From: Chitinophagaceae bacterium
Lineage (GTDB): Bacteria > Bacteroidota > Bacteroidia > Chitinophagales > UBA10324
NCBI GenBank assembly: GCA_016704325.1
Contig: JADJAG010000010.1
Span: 1 to 64,000 of the forward strand
Direction: 5' to 3'
DNA length: 64,000 nt
Part shown: in pieces, positions 9,480-18,696 of the stretch
Position numbering within the stretch: position 1 is the first letter of the stretch
Layout of the letters: each line of letters starts with the position of its first letter
Made by a program: the position numbers and the translations under genes
Notes under the pieces: model-generated
Told to the model about the DNA's origin: nothing
The model's database searches: none
What the model saw: only the letters and a program-made list of their open reading frames with translations

Positions 9480-10892
9480 ATGAATCCAATCACAAAAATT
9501 TTACGACAGTCTGTGTTCATTTATACTTTCCTCATTTTAGCAATGGCAACTGCTTTTGCCGGTGACATAAATGGCAGCATGACCTATGGCGGTAAGAACC
9601 GGACCTACCTTTTGCATATTCCAACAGGTTATAATGCTGCTTCACCTACACCACTCGTATTTGTTTTTCACGGCCTTACCGGAACCGGATCTATGATGGC
9701 TGATATTACCAAGTTCAGTCCATTGGCTGACCAGGAGAATTTCATTGTTATTTATCCGGATGGTATCAGCAAGAAGTGGGCATCACCTGGAGGTAGTATT
9801 GACGATGTAGGTTTTATCAATGCTTTGATTGATGAAATCAGCAGTAGTTATAATGTTGACGCAGATCGTATTTTTTCCACAGGTGCATCAAATGGTGGCA
9901 TGTTCACTTATAGGTTGGGTATAGAACTAACAGACCGATTTGCAGCCATTGCCGACGTTGCAGGATTTCTGCCGAACTATTCATCACCGGTTCCAGTGCC
10001 CAGTAAGCCAATTCCGGTTATTCATTTTCATGGAACTGCAGATGCGATCATACCATTTTCTGCCGCTGAAAATGCAGTTAATTATTGGGTAGATTTTAAT
10101 AGTTGCAATGCGGCTCCGTCAACTATACAACTGCCAAATGTAGATGCAGGCGATGGCACAACGGTTGATAAACTGACTTATGCAAATGGAATTAATAATT
10201 CAGAGGTAGCACTGTATAAAGTTTACAGTGGAGGGCATACCTGGCCCGGAACAAGCAGCAATGCTATGCCCGGAAAAGTGACAAAGGATATTATTGCCAG
10301 TGAGATCATTTGGGAGTTTTTTAAGAGTGCAGTGCCATCCTCGAATGCTGCACCAACTGTTTCATTCACCAAACCGGCAATGGGAGTGGAATTTATTGCA
10401 CCTGCCTCTATTGTAATAAAGGCAACTGCCATTGATGCCGATGGCACGATTAAGAATGTGAAGTTTTTTAATGGCTCAACTATTCTAAAAACAGACCCTA
10501 CCGTGCAATATTCGTATACCTGGAATAATGTTCCCGCCGGTGTATACACCATTATAGCAGAAGCTTCCGATGATCAGGATGCTAAATCTTCAGACACTGT
10601 TATTATTACTGTAAATCCCCCGAAAACGGCTTTTGAGTATGCACCGGATAATTTAGTAGCAGTTGCTTTTAATCCGTCTTATCAACAGCTAATCATTAAC
10701 AAAATGGATGATCAGGTTTCCTATGATTTGTTATTGTTCGATGCTGTTGGTCGGTTGGTCTTCTCTGCACAACATATAAATGATTCACAAAAAATCATTT
10801 CAACAAATGAGCTGGATGGAGGCATGTATCTGTACACGATTAAAATGAATCAGGGGAATTTAGTTACCGGAAAGTTTATTGTAACGAATTGA
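9480..10892 (+). CDS. Secreted PHB-depolymerase/feruloyl-esterase-like hydrolase with T9SS sorting domain
   Basis: This 470-residue protein has a signal peptide ending near AMATAFA (residue about 27). An alpha/beta hydrolase of the esterase-PHB (LpqC/feruloyl esterase) type follows: oxyanion motif FVFHGLTGTG (62-71), nucleophile Ser137 in GASNGG, probable acid Asp188 in HGTAD, and probable catalytic His253 in GGHTWPG. Residues about 295-380 are a Big_7-like Ig domain (VSFTKPAMG...FFNGSTILKT). The last 80 residues are a T9SS sorting domain ending in GGMYLYTIKMNQG. It probably cleaves esters on polymers such as acetylated or feruloylated plant polysaccharide, or short-chain polyesters; the substrate cannot be read from sequence. 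It is monocistronic and faces a convergent gene across a shared terminator. Confidence 0.82.
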   Translation: MNPITKILRQSVFIYTFLILAMATAFAGDINGSMTYGGKNRTYLLHIPTGYNAASPTPLVFVFHGLTGTGSMMADITKFSPLADQENFIVIYPDGISKKWASPGGSIDDVGFINALIDEISSSYNVDADRIFSTGASNGGMFTYRLGIELTDRFAAIADVAGFLPNYSSPVPVPSKPIPVIHFHGTADAIIPFSAAENAVNYWVDFNSCNAAPSTIQLPNVDAGDGTTVDKLTYANGINNSEVALYKVYSGGHTWPGTSSNAMPGKVTKDIIASEIIWEFFKSAVPSSNAAPTVSFTKPAMGVEFIAPASIVIKATAIDADGTIKNVKFFNGSTILKTDPTVQYSYTWNNVPAGVYTIIAEASDDQDAKSSDTVIITVNPPKTAFEYAPDNLVAVAFNPSYQQLIINKMDDQVSYDLLLFDAVGRLVFSAQHINDSQKIISTNELDGGMYLYTIKMNQGNLVTGKFIVTN

Positions 10893-11047
10893 GTGGCTGT
10901 TTCGAAATGTGTTGAATTGTTTGTCACACCGCTGCTTGCAATTCGGCTTTGCTTTTACTGAGCCAAGTTTAAGTGCTCAGGGTGCGGTTTTCTGTAAAAA
11001 TAGATTAGGAAATTGGAATATAGGAGATTCTAAAGGAAGGCACATAA

Positions 11048-11083
11048 CGAACCCGGATGCTTACATTAAAGCATCCGGGTTCG
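11048..11083. terminator. Bidirectional hairpin between convergent genes
   Basis: CGAACCCGGATGCTT (11048-11062) pairs perfectly with 11069-11083 around a 6-base loop. It lies between the stop of the esterase gene (10892) and that of the SBBP gene (11128). Neither side has a clear T-run, so it may be weak or act through the stem alone. Confidence 0.65.
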
Positions 11084-11127
11084 CTACTGTCTAATATATC
11101 CAGACTAATATGATACCGCTTACAGGG

Positions 11128-12879
11128 TTAATGAGCAACTACTATTTTTTTTGATGCGATACCCTGCATTTCAATTATATAAATCAGGTAGGTTCCTGAT
11201 ATGACATTTTTTAGATCAACACTTACTTCATTAGTTCCTTTAACAATTTGTACAGGGAAAGAACACATTACTTTGCCTGACAGATCTTCAAGCATAAGTG
11301 TCACTTCCTGATCAGTTGTTGAAGTAACAGAAAGAATGGCAACCTCCGTGGCAGGATTTGGATAGAGTGTTATTTTCGCTTCCTTCACAGGCAATAGAGA
11401 CTGCGAACTCATTCTGGCATGGTCAGCCGGAAACCGGGCTATTAATGCATCCAATTCAGCAGTTATAGTATCTCCGTTGTAACTATTGAGTGCATTTGGG
11501 ATATCCGGGCTGCTGGTGGCAAATCCAAGATAAACATTGCCGGCAGGATCAATATCGATGCTTGGTCCATATCCAATTTCATATGGTTCACTACCCGTTC
11601 CACCATAAAAAGTTCCGGCTATCAGGTTACCATCAGCGGTAAATTCTGCAATGTATGCATCGGAGCTTAATGATTTTTTAGTTTGAAATCCATCCGGAGT
11701 AGCAATACCTGCTTTGCTTACTGTATTTCCGGAGATCAGCACGGTATTCCAGGGTGTTAACCGGAGTCCTCTTCCATATTCTTTCTTGGTACCTCCATAA
11801 TAGGTTCCCCAGATACGTTGTCCATCCCTGTCGAACTTGATCAGGAATGCATCAAAAGCATCAAGCAACTCGTCAGATAAACTAAGTGCAGGTTGTTGAG
11901 CATCATCAGTAGCTATGCCATCCGGGCTGTTGGTGAATCCGGTTAAATAAATGTTTCCTTCAGCATCAGGATACATTTCGCGCGCACGGTCGTCACCGAT
12001 ACCTCCGATGTAGGTTGACCAAAGCAACGATCCACTGGGGGCATATTTTGTCAGGGCCAGGTCCAGCCTGCCGGCTAATTCTTCCTGGTATGCACCTGGT
12101 GTTACCATGTTTGTAAGACTTGGTGTAGTTGTGTACAGAAAGATATTGCCATCATTATCTACCTGGATATCATGCGGGCGATCTTCTCCTTCTCCTCCAT
12201 AATAGGTGCAGAAGATACGTCGTCCTTCCGCGTCCATTTTTAACACGAAGCAATCCATTTGACCTCCGTGTACTGTTTGTTGAGCTCCGGCTGTTACAAT
12301 GCCATTTGTGCTACCTGTGTAGCCAGTAACGTAAAGATTTCCGGAGGGATCTGTTACAAGACCCAGCACCCAATCTCCGCTCAAGCCACCATAATAGGTA
12401 CTCCAAAGCAGCGCACCGGCAGGAGAAAATTTGGCAATGAAACCATCATTCGGACCACCACCATAAACCGGTTGATGTGAACCGGTAGTTGTCATGCCGG
12501 AAGTGCTTTCGGCCCTTCCACCGATATAAATATTGCCATTGAGATCAACAGTATTTGCGTAGGCGTAGTCCAATTTTTTTCCACCGAGATAGGTTGACCA
12601 AAGCAAGGTACCCGCCGGATCAAATTTTGAAACGAAGGCATCTGCTCCTCCACCTCCATACTTGGTTTGATACGCTCCCGGTGTAGCGACCCCGGAAGTC
12701 GATTTTGTTTTACCGGTTATGATAGCGTTTCCGGAAATATCTACAGCCACTTCTTCAACATAATCATACGCAGTTCCACCAAGATATACAGCCCAGTCAT
12801 TCTGGGTGCATTGAGCAAAAAGAGGCGACTGACAGAGTCCCATCAGTGCCGTTGCAATAAATAACAGTAGCGTTTTCAT
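11128..12879 (-). CDS. Secreted SBBP-repeat beta-propeller protein with T9SS sorting domain
   Basis: This 583-residue protein has a signal peptide (ending near SPLFAQ). It carries about seven to eight repeats of 50-60 residues with the SBBP pattern WSTYLGG, a variable stretch, DxxGNxYxxGxT and TxGAxQxxxGG. This gives a predicted beta-propeller at residues about 28-480. The C-terminal 85 residues form a T9SS sorting domain (LYPNPATEVAILSV...GTYLIYIIEMQG). SBBP propellers are common surface or secreted proteins of unknown function in Bacteroidota; no catalytic motif is visible. It stands alone on the minus strand. Confidence 0.82.
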   Translation of the reverse strand: MKTLLLFIATALMGLCQSPLFAQCTQNDWAVYLGGTAYDYVEEVAVDISGNAIITGKTKSTSGVATPGAYQTKYGGGGADAFVSKFDPAGTLLWSTYLGGKKLDYAYANTVDLNGNIYIGGRAESTSGMTTTGSHQPVYGGGPNDGFIAKFSPAGALLWSTYYGGLSGDWVLGLVTDPSGNLYVTGYTGSTNGIVTAGAQQTVHGGQMDCFVLKMDAEGRRIFCTYYGGEGEDRPHDIQVDNDGNIFLYTTTPSLTNMVTPGAYQEELAGRLDLALTKYAPSGSLLWSTYIGGIGDDRAREMYPDAEGNIYLTGFTNSPDGIATDDAQQPALSLSDELLDAFDAFLIKFDRDGQRIWGTYYGGTKKEYGRGLRLTPWNTVLISGNTVSKAGIATPDGFQTKKSLSSDAYIAEFTADGNLIAGTFYGGTGSEPYEIGYGPSIDIDPAGNVYLGFATSSPDIPNALNSYNGDTITAELDALIARFPADHARMSSQSLLPVKEAKITLYPNPATEVAILSVTSTTDQEVTLMLEDLSGKVMCSFPVQIVKGTNEVSVDLKNVISGTYLIYIIEMQGIASKKIVVAH

Positions 12880-13492
12880 TTTACATAGTTTTTATAGTTA
12901 ATAATAATATGGGTATTTGATTATCGGTTGCCTGGAAACTAGATCGTTTTTTCTATGATCATAAAGCAAAATTATCTATGAAATGAAACTGCATCAATAG
13001 CCAAATCTGGCGATACTGTTTTTCATTGAATCGATAAATCATAGTGACCCCAAAATTCATGATTAAACTGTTTAGTAGCATTTTGCGAAATAGTTCATAT
13101 GATCAAGCATGTTAAATCAACTTACCCCCTTTTATTCCAGATACAAAGTTACCGCTATACCCAGCCTTAGATCATGATTGAAGTCAACGTAGCATGTGAT
13201 ACTGATCAAACAACCCATTACCATTCAGAAGCGTGTATCCGGGTAAAAATCGATAAAACAACAGCAAAAAAGGTTTACCGATGAATTGTATGGAGTAAAC
13301 GATTAAATGATTAGTTAAATATATGAGATTGAACTATGAGTAAAGCAGAAGGGACCAGCGGGATTTGACTTTAAAATGGTATAAGCCTATTCCCGCCAGG
13401 ATATGAATTGCAGTAAGTGGGCTACAACCATAAATTATTCAAGCAAATAGAGACTGGCTATTAACAACAATTTTCCGAAATGAGGAAGCTGG
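12880..13492. other. Intergenic region, 0.6 kb, no gene found
   Basis: AT-rich sequence between two minus-strand genes. It should contain the promoter of the SBBP gene. No convincing open frame, hairpin or repeat was found. Confidence 0.5.
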
Positions 13493-14140
13493 TTATATTG
13501 GCTTCAAATCATAGATACTCCGGATGCTTGAGAAATGCTGACTAATATTCACATCAAGGTCTTTTATGAAGCCATTGTGTAAATCATATACGCAACCATG
13601 GATTTTCGGGAACCCGGTTTTATACCAACTGCGCTGCACATGGTCAATCTTTACAACGTTAATACACTGTTCAATCACATTCAATTCAACGAGCCTGTCA
13701 AATTGCTTCTTTTCATCTTCCAGGGCGTCCAGTTCCTTTTGATAGATACGGTAGATATCACGAATAGATTGCATCCAGGTATTCAATTGTCCCATATCTT
13801 GTGGTTGCAATGCTGCTTTAATTCCACCGCAACCATAGTGCCCACATACAATAATGTGTTTGATTTTAAGATACTCCACTGCATATTGAATCACGGCATT
13901 TACATTGCTGTCGTTATTAATTACCAGGTTAGCCACGTTACGGTGCACAAAAACTTCACCTGGCTGGATGCCCATAATTACATTGGCAGAAACACGACTG
14001 TCTGAGCAACCAATATAGAGATAGTCAGGCTTTTGCTCTTTGGATAACTTTTCAAAGTAATCTTTATCGATGGCGAGCATTTCTGCTACCCACTTTTTAT
14101 TATTCTCAAAAATTTGCTCATATGCTACCATCTTGCTCAA
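13493..14140 (-). CDS. Beta-class carbonic anhydrase
   Basis: This 215-residue enzyme interconverts CO2 and bicarbonate. The zinc site is complete: Cys45, Asp47 and Arg49 in CSDSRV, and His101 and Cys104 in CGHYGCGG. The motif VFVHRNVANLV (63-73) is typical of the family, and the length is normal. It is cytoplasmic, with no signal peptide. A second Met at residue 4 is a possible start. It lies 131 bases downstream of a SulP transporter gene on the same strand, which suggests it works with that transporter in bicarbonate uptake or pH balance. The gap is long enough for a promoter of its own. Confidence 0.95.
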   Translation of the reverse strand: MSKMVAYEQIFENNKKWVAEMLAIDKDYFEKLSKEQKPDYLYIGCSDSRVSANVIMGIQPGEVFVHRNVANLVINNDSNVNAVIQYAVEYLKIKHIIVCGHYGCGGIKAALQPQDMGQLNTWMQSIRDIYRIYQKELDALEDEKKQFDRLVELNVIEQCINVVKIDHVQRSWYKTGFPKIHGCVYDLHNGFIKDLDVNISQHFSSIRSIYDLKPI

Positions 14141-14153
14141 ACTGTATTAACCG

Positions 14154-14161
14154 AAAGTAAA
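14154..14161 (-). promoter_or_regulatory. Candidate -7 element of the carbonic anhydrase gene
   Basis: On the minus strand the text reads TACTTTCG, one mismatch from the Bacteroidota -7 consensus TAnnTTTG, 14 bases before the start codon. No clear -33 box was found. Confidence 0.35.
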
Positions 14162-14271
14162 ACCATCAATAAACTTTCTGAACCACCCGTTTCCCATTGT
14201 TTAAAAAATAAGGTTGGTTTTGCCAACTTGAATGACTGCAAATATAGTTCAGCATTAGGCTAAGGGGTTAC

Positions 14272-15954
14272 TTACTTAACTTTTTCTATAATGTCATTAA
14301 CAGAGACTGAATGGCTGATATGGCCGAAATGAGATTCAAGACCTTCAACACGCAGGAGATCACGTACTTCGGATAATGCTTCAGCAATCTCCATTGAAAT
14401 ACCTTTGGCTTTCAAATCGAGGTAGAGTCTTTTTAGTAACCTGGCTCCGGCAACATCTACAATAGGAGATGAACTCATATCAAATATTACCGTCTTCAGG
14501 GAACCGTCTTCTTCAACTATCTTAGACCAAACCTGATTGCGGACATAGTCTACATTAAAATACAACAAAGAGGCTTCAACCCGCACAATCAACACTCCCG
14601 GAATTGTTTCATTTTCAGGATGACGCAGCATATCGGAAACAAGTGTGGTACCTTTTATCCGGCCAAGATATGCAACCCTGGGACTTGACGCTGCTTTTAT
14701 CAGTAAGAGCAAAGTGATTACTGCAGCAAGAAGAACGCCCTTAAGAATACCAAACAAGATTACCCCAAGAAGTGCAATCATGGCAATGATGAATTCTTTT
14801 TTATCTATTTTATACAGATGTTTAAATTCCTTTAAGTCAACGAGACCTCTTATTGCAACCAACACAATTGCGGCGAGAATTACATTGGGTAAATTTTGAA
14901 TGGTGCTGGTTAGAAATAAAAGGCAAATACCTATTGCAATAGATGCAAATACAAGCGACAAAGGGGTTTTGGCTCCGGCGGTATCATTAACAGATGATTG
15001 CGACAAACCGCCTGCAACCGGATAACTCTGTCCGAAGGCTGCGCCTGCATTGGCAAAACCTAAAGCAAGCAATTCCTGTCGCGGATCAATTTCATAACCA
15101 TTCTTTTGCGCCAGTGCCTTTGCGGCCGAAACGCTTTCAATGTAGGAAAGCAGGAAGCAGGCAAAGGCGAGTGGAATTACTCCATCTACATCAGTGAGTC
15201 GCAGTGAAGGAAGGTGAAATGAAGGCAAACCTGATGGTATTATACCCACCGTTTTAAAACCCTGTGATCCCAATGGTGTGGCTCCAATGAGTATAATGGA
15301 GGCAATTACTACCACTATGGCTACCGGCCGGCCGGGAAGCAGTTTTTCGCCGATAATTAATACAACAATTGCTGCGATGCCAAAAATGAAAACGGTGATA
15401 TTGGTTTCCGGCAGTTGACGGATTATCAAGATAAACCGTTCAAAAAAATGTTGACCTCCGCCCTCTGTTCCGAATAATTTGGGCAATTGAGTAAGGCCAA
15501 TGGTGAGTGCTGCACCTGCTTTAAATCCAACCAGGACTGTTTCGCTGATGAAATTGACAATGCCACTTAACCGGAACAGGTAAGCGATGATGGCCATAGC
15601 AGCAAAGACCAATGCAGTAAGCGAAGCGATATCAGCCCAGCGCTGCAGGTCGCCACCTGCCATGCCTGCAATGGTAGTTCCAATCAGAAGAGAAATGGCT
15701 GAAGTTGGTCCAATAGCAAGTTGTTTACCGGTGCCTAGTAGCGCATAACAAAAACCACCGACCAGGTAGCCATAGATCCCATATTGCGGGGGAAGGCCGG
15801 CCAGGGTTGCATAGGCCAGGGAAACCGGAATTCCATAGGCTGCCAGGGTAATGCCAGCAACCACATCAGATTTTAAGCTGTTTGTATTATAGGCAGGAAG
15901 CCAGTTAGCAGGCGGGAATATTTTCTTCAACATAGCTCCATCAATTTTAAGCAA
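14272..15954 (-). CDS. SulP-family anion transporter (SLC26-like) with STAS domain
   Basis: This 560-residue inner-membrane protein has the SulP transmembrane domain (residues about 20-410, with about 12 or more helices). It contains the signatures GITLAAYGIPVSLAYATLAGLPPQYGIYG and, further on, AIGPTSAISLLIG and QSYPVAGGLSQSSVND. A C-terminal STAS domain follows (about 440-555, with VIFDMSSSPIVDVAGARLL). The family carries bicarbonate, sulfate or other anions; substrate cannot be told from sequence. The nearby carbonic anhydrase favours bicarbonate. The gene starts only 4 bases after the PPK2 stop, so the two are translationally linked. A second Met at residue 8 is an alternative start. Confidence 0.92.
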   Translation of the reverse strand: MLKIDGAMLKKIFPPANWLPAYNTNSLKSDVVAGITLAAYGIPVSLAYATLAGLPPQYGIYGYLVGGFCYALLGTGKQLAIGPTSAISLLIGTTIAGMAGGDLQRWADIASLTALVFAAMAIIAYLFRLSGIVNFISETVLVGFKAGAALTIGLTQLPKLFGTEGGGQHFFERFILIIRQLPETNITVFIFGIAAIVVLIIGEKLLPGRPVAIVVVIASIILIGATPLGSQGFKTVGIIPSGLPSFHLPSLRLTDVDGVIPLAFACFLLSYIESVSAAKALAQKNGYEIDPRQELLALGFANAGAAFGQSYPVAGGLSQSSVNDTAGAKTPLSLVFASIAIGICLLFLTSTIQNLPNVILAAIVLVAIRGLVDLKEFKHLYKIDKKEFIIAMIALLGVILFGILKGVLLAAVITLLLLIKAASSPRVAYLGRIKGTTLVSDMLRHPENETIPGVLIVRVEASLLYFNVDYVRNQVWSKIVEEDGSLKTVIFDMSSSPIVDVAGARLLKRLYLDLKAKGISMEIAEALSEVRDLLRVEGLESHFGHISHSVSVNDIIEKVK

Positions 15955-15958
15955 ACAA

Positions 15959-16942
15959 CTATTCTTCAGCCAACAGGCTGGCCTTTATCTCATGTAATTC
16001 AGCAAGTTTTTCTTTGCTCACTTTCGGATATTCCAATTCCATTTCATCTAAAGCATGTATAATAGCGGAAGCAATCACTATGCGGGCAAAGCTCTTATTA
16101 TCTGCAGGCACAATATACCAGGGTGATTTTTCGGTTGATGTATTTCTGATCAATTCTTCATAGGCATACATATAATCCTTCCAGTAGCCACGTTCCTTTG
16201 CATCGGCAGCGCTGAATTTCCAGTTTTTGTCCGGGTCATCTACACGCTGAATGAAGCGTTTCTTTTGTTCTTTTTTCGAAACATTCAGAAATATTTTTAT
16301 TACTATGGTTCCGTTTCGTGTAAGGTATTTTTCAAAATTACGGATGTCCTTAAATCGTTCTTCCCAGATATCTTTTGTCACCAGTTTCTCAGGAAGTTTT
16401 TGTGCTCTCAATATTGCTTCATGCACGCGCACGACCAATACTTCTTCATAATAAGAGCGGTTGAAAATGCCAATTCTGCCTCTTTCGGGTAAATGTTTCT
16501 GGCAACGCCACAGGAAGTCATGGTCCAATTCTTCATTACTGGGCGATTTAAAAGAAGATACCTGGCATCCCTGCGGATTAACTCCAGACATCACGTGTTT
16601 AATGGCACCATCTTTTCCAGCTGCATCCATTGCCTGAAATATTACCAGCAACGACCATCTATCCTGTGCGTACAAAATATCCTGTAGCGCAGCAAGTGCT
16701 TCAACACCGATCTCCAAGGCTTCTTTTACCAGTGGTTTATCTTCAGCGCTGAATTCAACGCCGGCTTTGGTATCGTAATCCTTCAAACGAAAATCTGCTC
16801 CGTTTCCTACGCAATATTGTTTTGAGAACTTCCTGGCACGGTCAATGATTTCTTTTTTGCTTAACGCACTGATATCGAATCGATGCGTCTCCTGTCCGGA
16901 TTGTTCTTCACTGGAATTTTTTTCGCGTTTGTCTTTTGACAT
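15959..16942 (-). CDS. Polyphosphate kinase 2 family protein
   Basis: This 327-residue cytoplasmic enzyme is of the PPK2 family, which transfers phosphate between polyphosphate and nucleotides. The Walker A region MDAAGKDG lies at residues 105-112, the Walker B-like and lid region GRIGIFNRSYYEEVLVVRVH at about 155-174, and the PQGCQVSSFKSPS motif at about 123-135. All are characteristic of the single-domain class. The N-terminal 25 residues are charged and variable. It is the first gene of a likely operon with the SulP transporter. Whether it acts on ADP, AMP or GDP cannot be read directly. Confidence 0.92.
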   Translation of the reverse strand: MSKDKREKNSSEEQSGQETHRFDISALSKKEIIDRARKFSKQYCVGNGADFRLKDYDTKAGVEFSAEDKPLVKEALEIGVEALAALQDILYAQDRWSLLVIFQAMDAAGKDGAIKHVMSGVNPQGCQVSSFKSPSNEELDHDFLWRCQKHLPERGRIGIFNRSYYEEVLVVRVHEAILRAQKLPEKLVTKDIWEERFKDIRNFEKYLTRNGTIVIKIFLNVSKKEQKKRFIQRVDDPDKNWKFSAADAKERGYWKDYMYAYEELIRNTSTEKSPWYIVPADNKSFARIVIASAIIHALDEMELEYPKVSKEKLAELHEIKASLLAEE

Positions 16943-16961
16943 AAGATGAATGATTTAGTAA

Positions 16962-16969
16962 CAAATGTA
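16962..16969 (-). promoter_or_regulatory. Candidate promoter of the PPK2-SulP operon
   Basis: On the minus strand TACATTTG matches the Bacteroidota -7 consensus TAnnTTTG exactly, 20 bases before the PPK2 start. A TTTG lies 16 bases further upstream, slightly closer than the usual -33 spacing. Confidence 0.55.
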
Positions 16970-17475
16970 GTAAGAATTGAATAACCAAAGCCTTTGACAT
17001 ACATGATAAATATCATGCTGAATTGCCAAGAATCAGCGTAATCATTTTGAATCATCTTTATGCTTTTTCTGCATCACTGTACTTTAAATAGCAATTCTTG
17101 CGCTAAAATGACCACCTTATTTCAGGCAATAGTTTTTGCATTCAAGCCTGCAATCCACTCTATATGCTGAAATAGTCAGGCAGCACTTTCTGGCCTTGCA
17201 ACATTATCAATTATCAGGTTTTTACTCATGAATGTATTACCGTTCAGTAGCAATGGGTAAAAGTGCCATCAGGCAGCAAGGAACCTGGAAAGACTGAGAA
17301 GTGATCAGTGGTAAGCTTTGTTTCATAGTTGAGTCAATACAGTTACGCTAACCAACAATGTGCAAAGGTACTGAATGGTAGCATTGAATATTTAATTTTG
17401 GTATTGTTCAATATATCGTACTAAAAGGAGGCAGTAATTTTTATATTTATCGCATGTTTCTAAAACGATAGCTTT
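16970..17475. other. Intergenic region between divergent genes, no gene found
   Basis: About 500 bases separate the PPK2 operon promoter and the AI-2E permease gene. An AAAGGAGG sequence near 17424 is about 45 bases too far upstream to serve the 17476 start. No coding frame, repeat or clear structured RNA was found. Confidence 0.45.
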
Positions 17476-18549
17476 ATGGACCAGGAAAACGGCAGGAATA
17501 CTTCCTACTCATTCGAAAAAATTGTAGACACCATTGTTAGACTGGGTATACTCTATTTATTAATAAACTGGTGTTTCGATATATTGCAACCCTTCATATA
17601 TATTTTGATTTGGGGTATTATTATCGCTATTTCGGCATACCCTGTTTACAGATTCCTTTTAGGCAAATTCGGTGGTTACAGGGTACCTGCATCGCTTGTA
17701 ATTACATTGCTTTTATTGAGCGTTCTGGTTATACCGAGCATTTTGCTTACCGATTCGCTGATTAATGGGATTCAATATATTCGTGAAATTGCAGAACAGG
17801 GCAAGCCATTAATTCCTCCTCCAAATGAATCCACAAAGAGCTGGCCTGCCTTTTTAAGTCCCGTAGTTGATTTCTGGAAAATGACTTCGGAAAACCTTCA
17901 GGCAACTACCATTAAATACCAGAGCCAGTTGCTGGTTGTAGGAAAATGGCTGGTGAATGCGCTGGCTGGTGCGGGAAAAGGAATATTGCAGTTTTTAGCT
18001 TCCATACTTCTTGCCGGAGTGCTTCTTATCTATTCAGAACCTGCGGCAAACATCTCCAAAAATGTCTTTAAAAAGCTGGCGGGCAATAATGGCGAGAATA
18101 TTTCGGATTCCATTACCAGCACCATTCGCAGCGTGGTAAAGGGAATATTAGGAGTAGCATTTATTCAGACTGCCATGGCGGCTGTCGGATATTTTGTAGC
18201 AGGTGTTCCCTATGCAGGCTTATGGACAATACTCAGTTTGATACTTGCCATTGTGCAGCTTGGTGTTGGGCCCATTGCAATTCCGGTTTGTATCTATATG
18301 TTTTCAGTGTTGGATACGTTTTCGGCAACCATGCTGGCATTGTGGATGGGTATTGTACTGGTATCAGATAATATTCTGAAACCATTACTCCTGGGGCATG
18401 GTGCCTCTGTGCCGATGCTTGTTGTTTTTCTTGGAGCAATTGGCGGTTTCCTCTATATCGGATTCCTGGGTTTATTTTTAGGAGCAGTAATACTTACGAT
18501 AGGTTATAAACTGTTTATGGAATGGTTAAAAACGGAGTCGAATCAATAA
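17476..18549 (+). CDS. AI-2E family (PerM/TqsA-type) permease
   Basis: This 357-residue inner-membrane protein has about eight hydrophobic helices and the AI-2E layout: two N-terminal helices, a central soluble segment (about 105-160), then conserved C-terminal helices with VPYAGLWTILSLILAIVQLG, SDNILKPLLLGHGASVPMLVVFLGAIGG and GFLGLFLGAVIL. Members export autoinducer-2 or exchange ions; the family name alone does not fix the substrate. Length is normal. It appears monocistronic, convergent with the next gene. Confidence 0.9.
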   Translation: MDQENGRNTSYSFEKIVDTIVRLGILYLLINWCFDILQPFIYILIWGIIIAISAYPVYRFLLGKFGGYRVPASLVITLLLLSVLVIPSILLTDSLINGIQYIREIAEQGKPLIPPPNESTKSWPAFLSPVVDFWKMTSENLQATTIKYQSQLLVVGKWLVNALAGAGKGILQFLASILLAGVLLIYSEPAANISKNVFKKLAGNNGENISDSITSTIRSVVKGILGVAFIQTAMAAVGYFVAGVPYAGLWTILSLILAIVQLGVGPIAIPVCIYMFSVLDTFSATMLALWMGIVLVSDNILKPLLLGHGASVPMLVVFLGAIGGFLYIGFLGLFLGAVILTIGYKLFMEWLKTESNQ

Positions 18550-18630
18550 TTCTAATCGCTGTATGAAGTTTTGTATAAGGCTGTGTAGCAAAGCAGAGAA
18601 TCGGCATTTGTGGAATTTATAAACAGTTAT

Positions 18631-18656
18631 ACAACTAACGGAAGCTTTGTAGTTGT
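18631..18656. terminator. Weak hairpin between convergent genes
   Basis: ACAACTA (18631-18637) pairs with TAGTTGT (18650-18656) around 12 bases and is followed by TTTCA. It sits between the AI-2E permease stop and the convergent gene ending at 18697. The short AT-rich stem makes it uncertain. Confidence 0.3.
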
Positions 18657-18696
18657 TTCAGCTATCGACTGGAAGGCCAGCCATTAAAACAGACTA

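Noticed and set aside
13598..14005. 135-residue frame antisense to the carbonic anhydrase gene
   Set aside because: It mirrors the codon pattern of a clearly real gene on the other strand.
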